This document shows positions 1 through 8,793 of a DNA stretch of 64,000 bases, in pieces; within the stretch, counting starts at the first letter, position 1; each line of letters starts with the position of its first letter. The DNA comes from Paenibacillus sacheonensis (GTDB taxonomy: Bacteria > Bacillota > Bacilli > Paenibacillales > Paenibacillaceae): the NCBI RefSeq assembly GCF_009909195.1, contig NZ_JAAAMU010000009.1, forward strand, positions 1-64,000. Direction: 5' to 3'. The notes beneath the pieces are model-generated. The model saw only the letters and a program-made list of their open reading frames with translations. It did no database searches and was not told the origin of the DNA. The translations under genes and the position numbers were made by a program.

Positions 1-439
1 TGACGTAGTTGAGCAGGATCGCCTTGGGGCACAGCTCCTCCATGTCGCGCGCCACGTCCAGGATGACCGGGATGCTGCGCAGGGCGCGGAAGACGCCGCC
101 CGGGCCGAGCGTGTCGCCGATGCATTGGTCGACGCCGTACTTGAGCGGAATCTTGTAGTCCAGCTCGAACGCGGTCAAGCCGCCGATTTGGAACGAGCAG
201 ATGACGTAGTTCGCGCCCGCGAGCGCTTCGCGGCGGTCGGTCGTGATGGAGACGCGGGCTTTGAGGTTGTTCTGCGCGATGACGCGGTCGATGTAGCTTT
301 TGACATGCGTTGTCTTGGTCGTCGACGGCGCCATGAGGACGAATTCGGTTTCTTCCAGCACTTCCGTGGCCATGATGTCCAGGATCAGCGTTTTGCAGAA
401 CACGACGCTGCCGGCTCCGATGATGGCGACTCTTCTCAT
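1..439 (-). CDS. GH4 family glycosidase, 3' part cut by window edge
   Basis: This is the N-terminal 146 codons of an NAD- and Mn-dependent family 4 glycoside hydrolase, a cytosolic enzyme that works by redox-assisted elimination. The dinucleotide fold is visible at residues 6-12 (IIGAGSV), followed by the family hallmarks DRREALAGANYV, GVDQCIGDT and GPGGVFRALR, and the reading frame runs off the edge after LLNYV, just before the conserved NP. The start ATG at 439 follows a GGGGTG ribosome binding site. It resembles MelA-type alpha-galactosidases more than LplD-type alpha-galacturonidases, but the substrate cannot be set from this fragment. A second GH4 gene lies at 16975-18489, so the two are paralogues. 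Confidence 0.85.
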   Translation of the reverse strand, partial: MRRVAIIGAGSVVFCKTLILDIMATEVLEETEFVLMAPSTTKTTHVKSYIDRVIAQNNLKARVSITTDRREALAGANYVICSFQIGGLTAFELDYKIPLKYGVDQCIGDTLGPGGVFRALRSIPVILDVARDMEELCPKAILLNYV

Positions 440-534
440 AAGTAACACCCCGTTCTTTGGAATGGTTTGAAAAAGCGGATGGCGGGGGCGCGGGTGCCCT
501 GCGGCGGTACGGGCCTGCGTTCGCTGTTGCAGTT

Positions 535-577
535 CGGAATTCTCTCATCTCCCAAGACATGTAAAGGTGGAATTCCG
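535..577. promoter_or_regulatory. Inverted repeat upstream of the GH4 gene
   Basis: Two perfect 8-bp arms, CGGAATTC (535-542) and GAATTCCG (570-577), flank 27 bp about 100 bp upstream of the GH4 start at 439. It could be a regulator site or a folded leader. No clear -35/-10 pair was found beside it, so the role is inference. Confidence 0.3.
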
Positions 578-837
578 ACTGCAAAGGCGATCTCCGACTC
601 CGTACCTCCTCCGGGCCCCTGCCCCCGCCGGGGCTTTTTAAAGCATGGCCTGCAGAACTTCCCCCGGCAGGGGGCGTTGCAGGGTAGGAGAGCTGACTGT
701 TGTGGAAGACTCACTTTCGTTGCACGCTGCGCTATGCTCCGGCCTCGTCGGCCGAGAGCGACCGTAGTCCGCTTGCCCTGCCTGCTACGAAATGCTGTGA
801 GACCAATTGGTTCAACCCCCTAAAGGGGATAAAGAGT

Positions 838-880
838 AAATAAGAGAAATTAAGAGCAATAAGAGTAATTAAGAGAAATT
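838..880. repeat. A-rich short tandem repeat (TAAGAGnAAT type)
   Basis: About five copies of a 9-10 bp unit resembling TAAGAGAAAT run directly into the first palindrome at 881. The composition (almost no C) contrasts with the GC-rich surroundings. Confidence 0.6.
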
Positions 881-1063
881 AAGTGCAAATATGCACTTAT
901 TTTTCGAAGAAACTGACCTCCCTGACCAAATAGGTGCAAATGTGCACCTATTCCAAGGATTTTCGTCTCTGGACCTCGATTACCGATGTAATAAGTGCAG
1001 ATCTGCACTTATTTCTCGTATTCAGTGATTTGAGCGCCGATTAGTTGCATTTTTGCACTTATT
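881..1063. repeat. Array of four TGCA-centred palindromes
   Basis: Four related palindromes of the form AATAAGTGCA-NNNN-TGCACTTATT lie at 881-898, 929-952, 990-1013 and 1040-1063. The third is a perfect 24-bp palindrome, the second has perfect 10-bp arms, and the fourth is degenerate. Starts are 48, 61 and 50 bp apart. The array lies between the GH4 start and the end of the oxidoreductase gene at 1627. No function is known to me. Confidence 0.75.
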
Positions 1064-1626
1064 CCTGCCGGCAAGCGGTTTGGCGGCGGTCGTTCTGGGC
1101 AGCTCGACTTGTGCACTCGCCGGCCTTTGTTCTTTATGCTTCGCGACTGTCGGAAGCTGCGTGACTCAAGCGGTTTATCGCTACTGTTCTCGATCTCTTG
1201 GCAAGGTGCCGTGCGGCGGGCGATACGCCATCGCCTACTTCCTTCCAACGCCTGCTTCCAGTTCGGCTAATTCGTCGCTGCGCATCGTATGACGTACAGC
1301 AATCGCCAGCGGTAATGATCTGTATGCCGACCGCAGCTGGCATCCGCTTCTTCGGCGCGTTAAGATTTTTACGGAATTAATGCTTCATGCCGCTGCCTGT
1401 TAGCCACGTTAATGCCTGCTAGTTAATTCGCTGCCTTACCGCAGCGCTTGCTTGGCTGCCGAGCGTTGCTTACCGATGCTCTGCTGCCTGTTTGCTGCAT
1501 CGTTGCCAAGCGAGCAACTGTCGGCTGGATTGCGTCGCAAATATTACTTTTCAATCGCCATCTGCCGCTTCGCTGCCGATCTACCGCTTCGCTGTCCGTC
1601 AGCGGGCCAGCCGGATGCGGCGCGCT
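1064..1626. other. Gap with no recognised gene
   Basis: Only short unsupported reading frames occur here. The text is rich in GCTGCC/GTTGCC-like words but shows no convincing protein, RNA or terminator. It may be decayed sequence. Confidence 0.4.
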
Positions 1627-2694
1627 TTACACCTTCGACTCTTCCTTGTACTTCGACATGAACAAGACATAGTCGCGGGCGATCTTGAGGTCCTCCAGCG
1701 CTTCTTCGGCCGTACAAGGCGCCGGACGTTCGCCGCGCACCGCAGCCAGGAAATTGATGGCCTGCTTGCGCATCGCGCCTTGGTTCGGCAGCACCGGCTC
1801 CGTGAAGGTCGGCGTGCCGCCGTTGTCGCGGAAAACGGTGACCTTTCCGGCGCGCTGGCGGGCCAGCGGCGCTGGAAGCTCGATTTTGATAAACCCCTTC
1901 TCGAAGGTGACGAGGATGCTTTCCTGCCAATCCGTCGAGGTGACGTACGTGCCCATCTCCAGCGTGACGCATTTGCCGCTGTCGCTCTCACCGACCAGCA
2001 AAGCTCCAGAGCGGGCAGCATACACGAGCTTATACGGCTCGCCCAGCATGTAACGAATCGCGTTGATCTGATGAATGTAGAAGTTGACGAACCAGTCGTA
2101 GCTGCCCGTCTCCTCTTCGGTCATGCCCGGCACCGGCTGCGGCTCCCACTCGGTCGCGCCCGTCGGCTCGTCGGTCCAGAGCGCGTTGTCCGCGCCGCCC
2201 ACCCAATTGCCGGGAGGCATCGAAACGCGAACGTAGTTCAGCTTGCCGAACTCGCCGCTTGCCTGCCATTCGTCGATGAGCGCCTTGGCATACTCGACGG
2301 CCGGGTCGGAACGCTTGTGATAACCAACGACGTGCAGCGCGCCGGTTTCTTGACCGAGCTTGACGAGACGCTCGCCCGCTTCCACCGACAGCGTCAGCGG
2401 CTTCTCCGTGAACACGGGCACGCCCGCGCGGAGGATGTCCGGGATGAGGATCGCGTGCCGCTGAAAAGGCTGGGAGGCAATGACCGCGTCCAATTGCTCA
2501 TTCGCGAGCAGCTCCGTATGGTTCGCATAGATGCGGGAGATGCCGTAGCGGGCAGCGACCTTTTTCGCCAGCTCCGCGCGCGGTTCCGCCAGGGCGACGA
2601 CCTCGCACTCCTCCTCCAGCATCGCGTAGTTGAACAAATGCGCGTTTTGGCCCATGAAGCCGGAACCGATGAATCCGATTTTTAATTTACCCAC
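1627..2694 (-). CDS. Gfo/Idh/MocA family NAD(P)-dependent oxidoreductase
   Basis: A 355-residue cytosolic sugar or polyol dehydrogenase-like protein. The N-terminal Rossmann fold shows GFIGSGFMG at residues 7-15, EKP near residue 100 carries the family's conserved lysine, and GYHKRSDPA follows before the alpha/beta dimerisation domain. The length is normal for the family. The start is GTG at 2694, chosen because AAGGAGG sits 10 nt upstream. The gene begins 5 nt after the stop of the FG-GAP gene at 2700-3797, so the two form one transcription unit divergent from an AraC regulator. The substrate is unknown; context suggests oxidation or epimerisation of a sugar released from a glycan. Confidence 0.88.
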   Translation of the reverse strand: MGKLKIGFIGSGFMGQNAHLFNYAMLEEECEVVALAEPRAELAKKVAARYGISRIYANHTELLANEQLDAVIASQPFQRHAILIPDILRAGVPVFTEKPLTLSVEAGERLVKLGQETGALHVVGYHKRSDPAVEYAKALIDEWQASGEFGKLNYVRVSMPPGNWVGGADNALWTDEPTGATEWEPQPVPGMTEEETGSYDWFVNFYIHQINAIRYMLGEPYKLVYAARSGALLVGESDSGKCVTLEMGTYVTSTDWQESILVTFEKGFIKIELPAPLARQRAGKVTVFRDNGGTPTFTEPVLPNQGAMRKQAINFLAAVRGERPAPCTAEEALEDLKIARDYVLFMSKYKEESKV

Positions 2695-2699
2695 GCTGA

Positions 2700-3797
2700 T
2701 TACGCCTCCTTCTCGTCATTGCCTAGATTTTCGAACAGATAAAGTCCGTCCTTGCCCGGCGCCACGATGTCGGGGAAGCCGTTCCCCGTGATATCCTGCA
2801 CCCAGAAATAAATGCCGCAGCCCGACGCTTCTCCCGCCGGACCGTAATCGATGATGTGTTTCTCGAATGCGCCGTCGCGAATCTTGTAGTAGTAGATCCC
2901 GATGTCGTCGAAAGCGCCGGGGTCGCCGTCGTTGTGGGCGCGATATCGCTTGCCCGTCACCAGCTCCAGCTCGCCGTCGCCGTCGATGTCGACCATCTGC
3001 ATGTCGTGGAATTGGGAGGCCGTCATGTCGATCTCGTGCTTGATCCACGACCGCGCGCCGTTCTCGTCGATGCGCTGCTCCAGCCAGTGCAGTCCGTAAT
3101 CGTGACCCTGCCCGACGATGATGTCCATCAGGCCGTCGCCGTTGACGTCATGTCCCAGCATCGGCACGCTGGCGAGGCCCATGTCGAATTCGGCATGAAA
3201 TTTCCATGGACGCTGCGACGGGTCCTCCGGCTGCTCCAGCCAGCCGTTCGCGAGGATGATGTCCGTGCGGCCGTCGCCGTTGATGTCCGCGAAGCCCATG
3301 CCGTGCATCGCCGCCGACTCGCCGATGACGATCGTCTCGAACTGTCCGGTTCCGCGGCCGTTCTCGTCGACGATCAATTTGAAGTACTGCTGCGGATCAT
3401 GCACCGCGTTCGAGAAAATCTCCGGGATGCCGCAGCCGTCGATATCGAAGAAGCGGACCGTCTCGTTGCAGACGCTCGGTCCGATATCGAACGTCTGCCA
3501 TTCTTCGCCGGTCACGCCGGGGTTTTTGCGCCAGCGCACGGTCGGGCTCCAGTAGGAGGCCGTGATAATATCGGTCCATCCGTCCCCGTCCACGTCCATC
3601 GGAAAATCGCTGAAATCGTCATGGTAGCCGCCGATCGCCTGCACTTCGCAAATCGGGTGCTTTTTCTGAAAATCCGGTCCTTCGTACCAAAAGGCACCGC
3701 TTACAATATCCAGTACGCCGTCGTTGTTGACATCGAATACGCTGCAGGCCTCGTAGGCCGTATCATCGATTTTGACCTTGCGAAAACGGGTAGGCAA
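2700..3797 (-). CDS. FG-GAP/VCBS repeat beta-propeller protein without a signal peptide
   Basis: A 365-residue protein made of about seven repeats, each carrying a calcium-loop type motif: DVNNDGVLDIVSG, DVDGDGWTDIITA, DIDGCGIPEIFSN, DINGDGRTDIILA, DVNGDGLMDIIVG, DIDGDGELELVTG and DITGNGFPDIVAP. This predicts a seven-bladed propeller. The start is TTG at 3797, 7 nt after AGGAGGG; no leader or membrane segment precedes the first repeat. Such propellers are usually exported, so a cytosolic version coupled to a dehydrogenase gene is unusual. It could be a carbohydrate-binding or lyase-like protein; no catalytic residues could be assigned. Located upstream of and nearly touching the oxidoreductase gene. 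Confidence 0.82.
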   Translation of the reverse strand: MPTRFRKVKIDDTAYEACSVFDVNNDGVLDIVSGAFWYEGPDFQKKHPICEVQAIGGYHDDFSDFPMDVDGDGWTDIITASYWSPTVRWRKNPGVTGEEWQTFDIGPSVCNETVRFFDIDGCGIPEIFSNAVHDPQQYFKLIVDENGRGTGQFETIVIGESAAMHGMGFADINGDGRTDIILANGWLEQPEDPSQRPWKFHAEFDMGLASVPMLGHDVNGDGLMDIIVGQGHDYGLHWLEQRIDENGARSWIKHEIDMTASQFHDMQMVDIDGDGELELVTGKRYRAHNDGDPGAFDDIGIYYYKIRDGAFEKHIIDYGPAGEASGCGIYFWVQDITGNGFPDIVAPGKDGLYLFENLGNDEKEA

Positions 3798-3987
3798 AGG
3801 TGAACCCTCCTATGGAATTGTTGGTTTCGCCTTCATTTTAGAGGAATCGCGGGGGCGCTTATAGCCAATACACAGACACATTAGTACGAAATACAGACTA
3901 GATGGAAGCTCTTTCAATTGCTATACTTGGACTGTCTAATATTGCGCCAGCGCCAAGAGCTGCCGAACGAATCGGAGGTCGAGCCGA

Positions 3988-4812
3988 ATGCGGGTGAATT
4001 ACGAAGGCATCGAGATCACAATCATGGGCGCGGGGCGAATTACGCCGGATTCCGAATGGAACATCGCCCCCCATAAGCATGATCAATACGAGATCCATTT
4101 CATCACCGAGGGGATCGGCCGCAATCAACTGGAGAACGGGGAAATGGAGCTGTATCCCGGCATCGTCTACATGGCTCCTCCTCAAGAGATGCACGCCCAA
4201 TATTCGGACAAAACGTCGCCCCTCGGGCTGTATTACGTTTTTCTGGATTTGAAATTCCCGCCTCACTGGGAGCCGCTCTCGCGTATCTATGCCCCTTTCA
4301 GTTTCTCCAGCGGGGACTTGCTCTCGATCTTCGAGAGCATCGGCAGCCCGGCGGTCGATGCCAGCATCGGCAATCGGCTGCTCGGCAACATGCGCCTCAT
4401 CGAAATGGTGTGGAAGGTGCTGGAATCCCGGCTGCAATCCGTGATCCCCGCTTCCCCCGCCCAGCCGCTCAACCAGCACGGGCAGCCCACGCTTTTGCTT
4501 CAGAATGCGGTACTCTACATCCAGCAGCATTTCTACCGTAATCCGACCGTGGCGGAGATCGCCGAGGCCTGCTACGTGAGCGAGCGCCACCTCTCCCGCA
4601 TGTTCCTGCGCCATATGAATATGACGGTCAATCAATTCGTCCAGCACCAGCGCCTCTTCTACGCATCCACGGAGCTGAAGCATACGAACTCGTCGCTGCA
4701 GGCCATCTCCGAGCGTCTGCAGTTCTCGTCCATGCAGTACTTCGCGCAGTGGTTCAAAGGGCTGTCCTCGATGACGCCGGCGGAGTTTCGAAAGAAACAT
4801 TTTATCGCATAA
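3988..4812 (+). CDS. AraC family transcriptional regulator
   Basis: A 274-residue regulator with an N-terminal cupin-like sensor domain (residues 1-160, HKHDQYEIHFITEG typical of sugar-sensing AraC proteins) and a C-terminal double helix-turn-helix (about 175-272, with PTVAEIAEACYVSERHLSR and MTPAEFRKKHF). The start ATG follows GGAGGT (3974-3979) by 8 nt. It is divergent from the propeller/oxidoreductase pair, the usual layout for a regulator of its neighbour. A weak TATACT box at 3922-3927 may serve it. The ligand is unknown but likely a saccharide. Confidence 0.92.
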   Translation: MRVNYEGIEITIMGAGRITPDSEWNIAPHKHDQYEIHFITEGIGRNQLENGEMELYPGIVYMAPPQEMHAQYSDKTSPLGLYYVFLDLKFPPHWEPLSRIYAPFSFSSGDLLSIFESIGSPAVDASIGNRLLGNMRLIEMVWKVLESRLQSVIPASPAQPLNQHGQPTLLLQNAVLYIQQHFYRNPTVAEIAEACYVSERHLSRMFLRHMNMTVNQFVQHQRLFYASTELKHTNSSLQAISERLQFSSMQYFAQWFKGLSSMTPAEFRKKHFIA

Positions 4813-4872
4813 ACGAAGCATGAACCTCATGAATGAAGCGTGTATCCCATAAATGAAGCATCAGCGCTTATA

Positions 4873-4917
4873 ACAAAGGGGCTGCCCGGACGTCTGATGA
4901 CGCGGGCAGCCCCTTGT
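4873..4917. terminator. Bidirectional intrinsic terminator
   Basis: Stem GGGGCTGCCCG / CGGGCAGCCCC with A-rich and T-rich flanks lies between the convergent AraC gene and the small membrane protein gene, so it can serve both. Confidence 0.8.
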
Positions 4918-4954
4918 TCGTGGCCGGCAAATATGCAATTGATCGAGAACGGGA

Positions 4955-5263
4955 TTACATCGAAGAGCCTGTCCTGCCGCCGCGCTGGGCCGCCGAGACC
5001 ATGAGCAGAATCGCGGAGACCAAGTGAAAAAACCAGCCCACGAACGGAATCCAACCCAGCACGGATGTGATAATCCCTAGGATGGAGCCGTATTTGGCTT
5101 CTTTGCTCATCGCTGACATCACGAGCGTCAGGATGTGAAGCAGCAGCATGATCCCGAGAACGCCGTAGCTGCTCCCGACGACGATCAAGCCGCCGAGAAT
5201 CGGAATGGCCAAAATCAGCTCGAATACGCCTGTCAGCCATTTCATTGCTTGTGAACCGGACAA
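4955..5263 (-). CDS. Small multi-pass membrane protein, function unknown
   Basis: A 102-residue hydrophobic protein with three to four predicted helices (around LTGVFELILAIPILGG, GVLGIMLLLHILTLVMS, YGSILGIITSVLGWIPFVGW and LVSAILLMVSA) and a short polar C-terminal tail. I chose the TTG at 5263 because GAGGAGG lies 8 nt upstream; an in-frame ATG at 5290 and another at 5329 lack a good site. A TACAAT box just upstream of the 5290 ATG supports the downstream start. No family recognised. It stands alone between convergent and co-directional neighbours. Confidence 0.7.
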   Translation of the reverse strand: MSGSQAMKWLTGVFELILAIPILGGLIVVGSSYGVLGIMLLLHILTLVMSAMSKEAKYGSILGIITSVLGWIPFVGWFFHLVSAILLMVSAAQRGGRTGSSM

Positions 5264-5437
5264 TGCGAACGCCTCCTCAAGATGTGTCATTCCATATTGT
5301 AACAAATCGGACACAACTTCGACAGGCATTCCATTCGGCTTTCCGCCATCCTGTCACTTCGCCTCGTTCCGTCCGTTTCGCTTTCGTTTGCCGCGGCTCC
5401 TCGCCTTCGGTCGCTCCCGCTTCAAGCAGCAGAAAGA

Positions 5438-5455
5438 CAGCCCCTCTCGGAGCTG
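5438..5455 (-). terminator. Possible terminator of the downstream beta-helix gene
   Basis: Read on the minus strand, CAGCTCC-GAGA-GGGGCTG forms a 7-bp stem followed by TCTTTCT, 20 nt past the stop of the beta-helix gene. The U-tract is weak. Confidence 0.4.
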
Positions 5456-5475
5456 CCCCTGCTTACGCGCTTCCC

Positions 5476-8400
5476 TTAATTCCCGATCTTGACGGAATCG
5501 AAATCGATGCTGCCGCTCGTGGAATACTCGTCGATGCGGAGCTGCTTGATCGTTCCCGTCCAGCCGGATACGCTGCTCATATCAATGTCATAGGTCGTGT
5601 AGCCGCTATTCGCGTTAATAGAGAACGTCTTGGAGTGCGCTTCGGTAAAGCCGCTGTCGCCCGTGTTTTGGAAATACACCTGCAGATTCGTGGAGCTCGT
5701 GTTGTTCTGCAGGCGCAGATACAGGTGGCCGTTGCTCGCGCTCACACCGATGCTGCCCGGCGAGAGAATATACGGGTCGGAGCCGCCCGTCATGCTGACG
5801 TGAAGTGAGCCGCCCGAGACGGTGCCGGAGACGTCATTCTGCATCGCCCAGCCCTCGAAATTGCCGGCAGTGTCGAAGTTCCATTCGGCCGCGTAGCTGC
5901 TGCCGGAAGAAGGCGTCGCGGACGCCTGCGAAGAGTTGGTGCCCTCGCCGGCGCTGTTGACCGCGCTGACCACGTAGTAATACGTCGTGCCGTTCGTCAG
6001 CCCCGTATTCGTGTAACTCGTCGACGTCACGCCCGTCGCGACGTTCGTGTACGAGCCGCCGGATGTCGTGCTGCGTTTGACGTTGTAGCTCGTCGCCCCG
6101 GAGACGGCGCTCCAGCTGAGCGAGGCCTGCGCGTTGCCGCCGGTCGCGGTCAAGCCTGTCGGCGCGCTCGGCACGGTGCCCCCGCCGCCCGAACCACCGA
6201 TTTTGATGGAATCGAAATCGATGCTGCCGCTGCCGGAGAACGCGTCGACCCGCAGCTGCTTGATCGTTCCCGTCCAGCCGGACACGCCGGTCATATCGAC
6301 GTCGTACGTCGTGTAGCCGCTGTTCGCATTAATCGTGAACGTCTTGGAATGCGCTTCGGTAAATCCGCCGTCGCCGGTATTCTGGAAGTAAATCTGCATG
6401 CTCGTCGAGCTCGTGTTGTTCTGCGCGCGCACGTAGATGTGGTTATTGGCCGCGCTGACGCCGACATTATTCGGCGAGATGATGTACGGATCGCCGCCCG
6501 TCATGGTGACATGCAGCGAGCCGCCCGAGACGGTACCGGTCACGTCGTTCGCCATGGACCAGCCTTCGAAATTGCTCGCGGTATCGTAATTCCATTCGGC
6601 CGCATAGCTCGTGCCGCTCGAGGACGGGGTCGCCGAAGCTTGGCTGGAATTGCCGCTTTCCCCGATGCTATTGACCGCGCTGACGACGTAATAGTACGTC
6701 GTGCCGTTCGTGACGCCCGTATCCGTGTAGCTCGTGGACGTCACGCCCGTCGCCACGTTGCTGAACGAGCCGCCCGAGGACGTGCTGCGCTTGACATTGT
6801 AGCTCGTCGCGCCGGATGCGGCGCTCCAGCCCAAGGCTACCTGGCCGTTGCCGCCGCTTGCCGACAGGCCTGTCGGCGTCGAAGGAAGGCTGCCTCCGCC
6901 CCCGAATGCCGTGTACGCGATCGCCGGCGCCCAGCTTGCCGCATCCGCCGTGTTGTTGCCGCTGCCGTCCACCTCGAAGCGGATGACGTCGCCCGCGCTG
7001 ACCGAGATGCTGTCCAATGCCTGCTCGGCTCCCACGAGATCGTTGTAGCCGATCGACTGGTCGCCGCCGGACGGCCAGATGCGCGTGCCGTTCTTCGTAA
7101 TGCGCGTAGTGATGCCGTCTCCTCCGGAGATGTCGGATTTCAGCACGCGTCCGCGGATGCTGATCGTGCCGCTCGACGGCGCGGTCCAGGCGCGGGCGAT
7201 TTTGCCGCTCGTGCCCGGCGTCTGATCGAACTGCTTCACGTTCGGCACGGCCGTAGACGAATTCGTCTGCCACGCCTTTGCCGCGGAGTCGTAATACGCG
7301 AGGTTCGACCAGGACGAGCCGTTATAGGATTGGTAGGACCAGTTGCTGCCGCCTTGCGTGCCGCTGAATTGGTAGCCGGCATGGTAGATGTCCGAAGACG
7401 AAAGCGTCTTGTTGTTCGAGACGGTCATGCCGCTTGACGTGCCGCCGGTGTCCGTGTAGATGAACGGACTGTCGCTGGACAGGTTATTCTGGATCGAGCC
7501 CGTCGGCGTGACGCCGCTGCCCGAGATCCGGACGGAACCGCCGCCGTTGCCTTTCATGACGTTGCCGTTGATCTCCAAGTTGAACAATTGGTTTGGAATA
7601 ACCGAGCCGATGTACGAGTTGAAGGCTAGAATCGAAGGGCCCCAGCCCGCGTTGTTGCCGAAATAGTTGTTGTTGACGTGCAGACCGTTCACGCTGTGCT
7701 CGTAGTCGATGCCGACTTGGTCGGGCGAGCCCGTGTTCGGCATGTTGATCATCAGGTTATTGAAGAAGTTCGAATCGTACGTGAACGCGGTATAGATCGC
7801 CGCCGTGCCGCTCGGGGACGCGCAGCCGCCCGCCTCGTCGAAGATCGAGTTCATGAGCGTCAGGTTCTTCACGCCGTTCAGCGCCATGCTGTCGCCGCAG
7901 TAGCTGCCCATGCCGTTCGCGTCGTGGTCATGAATGTAAAGGTGGTTCATGATGACGTTCGTGGCCGCGTCGTGGCGCGTGACCCCCGGACCGACGTACG
8001 TGTAGCCGCCGCCGAGGAAATCGATGGTCACGGTATCTTGGTTATGCGCGCCCTCGATGTAGTCGAACAGCATGTTGTTGATGACCGGTCCGTTCCACGG
8101 ATCCTCCGACCTCGCGCTGCTCGCTGTAATGACGATGCCCGAGGACGTACTGATGGAGTCCCCGGTCGTCTGGTTGCCGCTGCCGGATTGGCCGTGGATA
8201 CCGGAGATGTGGTGGAAGTACAGGTTCTTGAATTCCAGTCCTTGGTGGCCGGAAGTCAGGAACGTAACCAAGATGCCCGTGCCGGCATAGCCGACTTCGA
8301 GATCCTGGATGCGCCAGTAGTCCGGATTGGTCAGCCGAATGCCGCGGTCGGACTCGCTGCCGTTCCGGATGATCTTCGGCCGTGCCCCGGACCCGTAAGC

Positions 8401-8724
8401 GCCGATCGTGATCCAGTTGCCGGAATTACCGGCGCCGGCCACGACCATCTGCTGGTTGAACGTGGCGCCGCGGGCAAGCAGGATTTGGTCGCCCGCGCCG
8501 AACGTGCCGATGTTATTGATCGGCGTGAACGAACAGAACGGCTGCGTCGACGTGCCTGAACCGGAGTCGCTGCAGCCCGATCCGGATTGATTGTTGACGT
8601 AATAGGTCGTATTGGATGCAGCCGCCGGCTTCGGCGATACCGCCACGCTGGTCACGGCCAGCAGGAATACGGTCAGCAGCGCCAGCCACGCGCGGCGCGG
8701 CAGCTTGGGTTGAACGATCGTCAT
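5476..8724 (-). CDS. Secreted right-handed beta-helix protein with FN3 and sugar-binding-like modules (copy 1)
   Basis: A 1082-residue exported protein. A signal peptide (residues 1-36, hydrophobic core LALLTVFLLAV, cleavage after PAAA) precedes a parallel beta-helix (about 37-470) rich in N/G/D turns, typical of pectate-lyase-fold polysaccharide enzymes. Next come a jelly-roll-like module (about 470-620), an FN3 domain, a beta-sandwich module opening with YAAEWN and ending IDFDSIKIG, then a second FN3 and a second such module at the C-terminus. The start ATG at 8724 has AGGAGG 8 nt upstream; an ATG 24 nt earlier lacks one. Likely an extracellular lyase or hydrolase acting on a plant or algal polysaccharide. 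No catalytic residue could be assigned. Its paralogue is directly upstream. Confidence 0.85.
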   Translation of the reverse strand: MTIVQPKLPRRAWLALLTVFLLAVTSVAVSPKPAAASNTTYYVNNQSGSGCSDSGSGTSTQPFCSFTPINNIGTFGAGDQILLARGATFNQQMVVAGAGNSGNWITIGAYGSGARPKIIRNGSESDRGIRLTNPDYWRIQDLEVGYAGTGILVTFLTSGHQGLEFKNLYFHHISGIHGQSGSGNQTTGDSISTSSGIVITASSARSEDPWNGPVINNMLFDYIEGAHNQDTVTIDFLGGGYTYVGPGVTRHDAATNVIMNHLYIHDHDANGMGSYCGDSMALNGVKNLTLMNSIFDEAGGCASPSGTAAIYTAFTYDSNFFNNLMINMPNTGSPDQVGIDYEHSVNGLHVNNNYFGNNAGWGPSILAFNSYIGSVIPNQLFNLEINGNVMKGNGGGSVRISGSGVTPTGSIQNNLSSDSPFIYTDTGGTSSGMTVSNNKTLSSSDIYHAGYQFSGTQGGSNWSYQSYNGSSWSNLAYYDSAAKAWQTNSSTAVPNVKQFDQTPGTSGKIARAWTAPSSGTISIRGRVLKSDISGGDGITTRITKNGTRIWPSGGDQSIGYNDLVGAEQALDSISVSAGDVIRFEVDGSGNNTADAASWAPAIAYTAFGGGGSLPSTPTGLSASGGNGQVALGWSAASGATSYNVKRSTSSGGSFSNVATGVTSTSYTDTGVTNGTTYYYVVSAVNSIGESGNSSQASATPSSSGTSYAAEWNYDTASNFEGWSMANDVTGTVSGGSLHVTMTGGDPYIISPNNVGVSAANNHIYVRAQNNTSSTSMQIYFQNTGDGGFTEAHSKTFTINANSGYTTYDVDMTGVSGWTGTIKQLRVDAFSGSGSIDFDSIKIGGSGGGGTVPSAPTGLTATGGNAQASLSWSAVSGATSYNVKRSTTSGGSYTNVATGVTSTSYTNTGLTNGTTYYYVVSAVNSAGEGTNSSQASATPSSGSSYAAEWNFDTAGNFEGWAMQNDVSGTVSGGSLHVSMTGGSDPYILSPGSIGVSASNGHLYLRLQNNTSSTNLQVYFQNTGDSGFTEAHSKTFSINANSGYTTYDIDMSSVSGWTGTIKQLRIDEYSTSGSIDFDSVKIGN

Positions 8725-8758
8725 TATTAGGGCCTCCTCGAAATTCATGGAATTGGAG

Positions 8759-8784
8759 GCCGGACCGGGGAGTCCCGGCCCGGC
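8759..8784. other. Strong intergenic hairpin between the beta-helix paralogues
   Basis: Arms GCCGGACCGGG and CCCGGCCCGGC pair with one mismatch around GAGT, between the two tandem genes. There is no U-tract, so mRNA processing, stability or partial attenuation is more likely than clean termination. Confidence 0.55.
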
Positions 8785-8793
8785 AAAGCCAGT

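Noticed and set aside
616..680. Terminator at GC-rich hairpins upstream of the GH4 gene
   Set aside because: GCCCC...GGGGC plus T-tract reads on the plus strand, where no gene precedes it; function unclear.
436..823. Short opposing frames at 436-714 and 467-823
   Set aside because: No ribosome binding site or homology; they overlap the GH4 leader.
1492..2685. 397-codon plus-strand frame
   Set aside because: Shadow of the Gfo/Idh gene; Arg/His/Asp/Val-rich low-sense protein.
4827..5240. 137-codon minus-strand frame
   Set aside because: Overlaps the better-supported small membrane protein; polar Arg/Asp-rich sequence and a terminator inside it.
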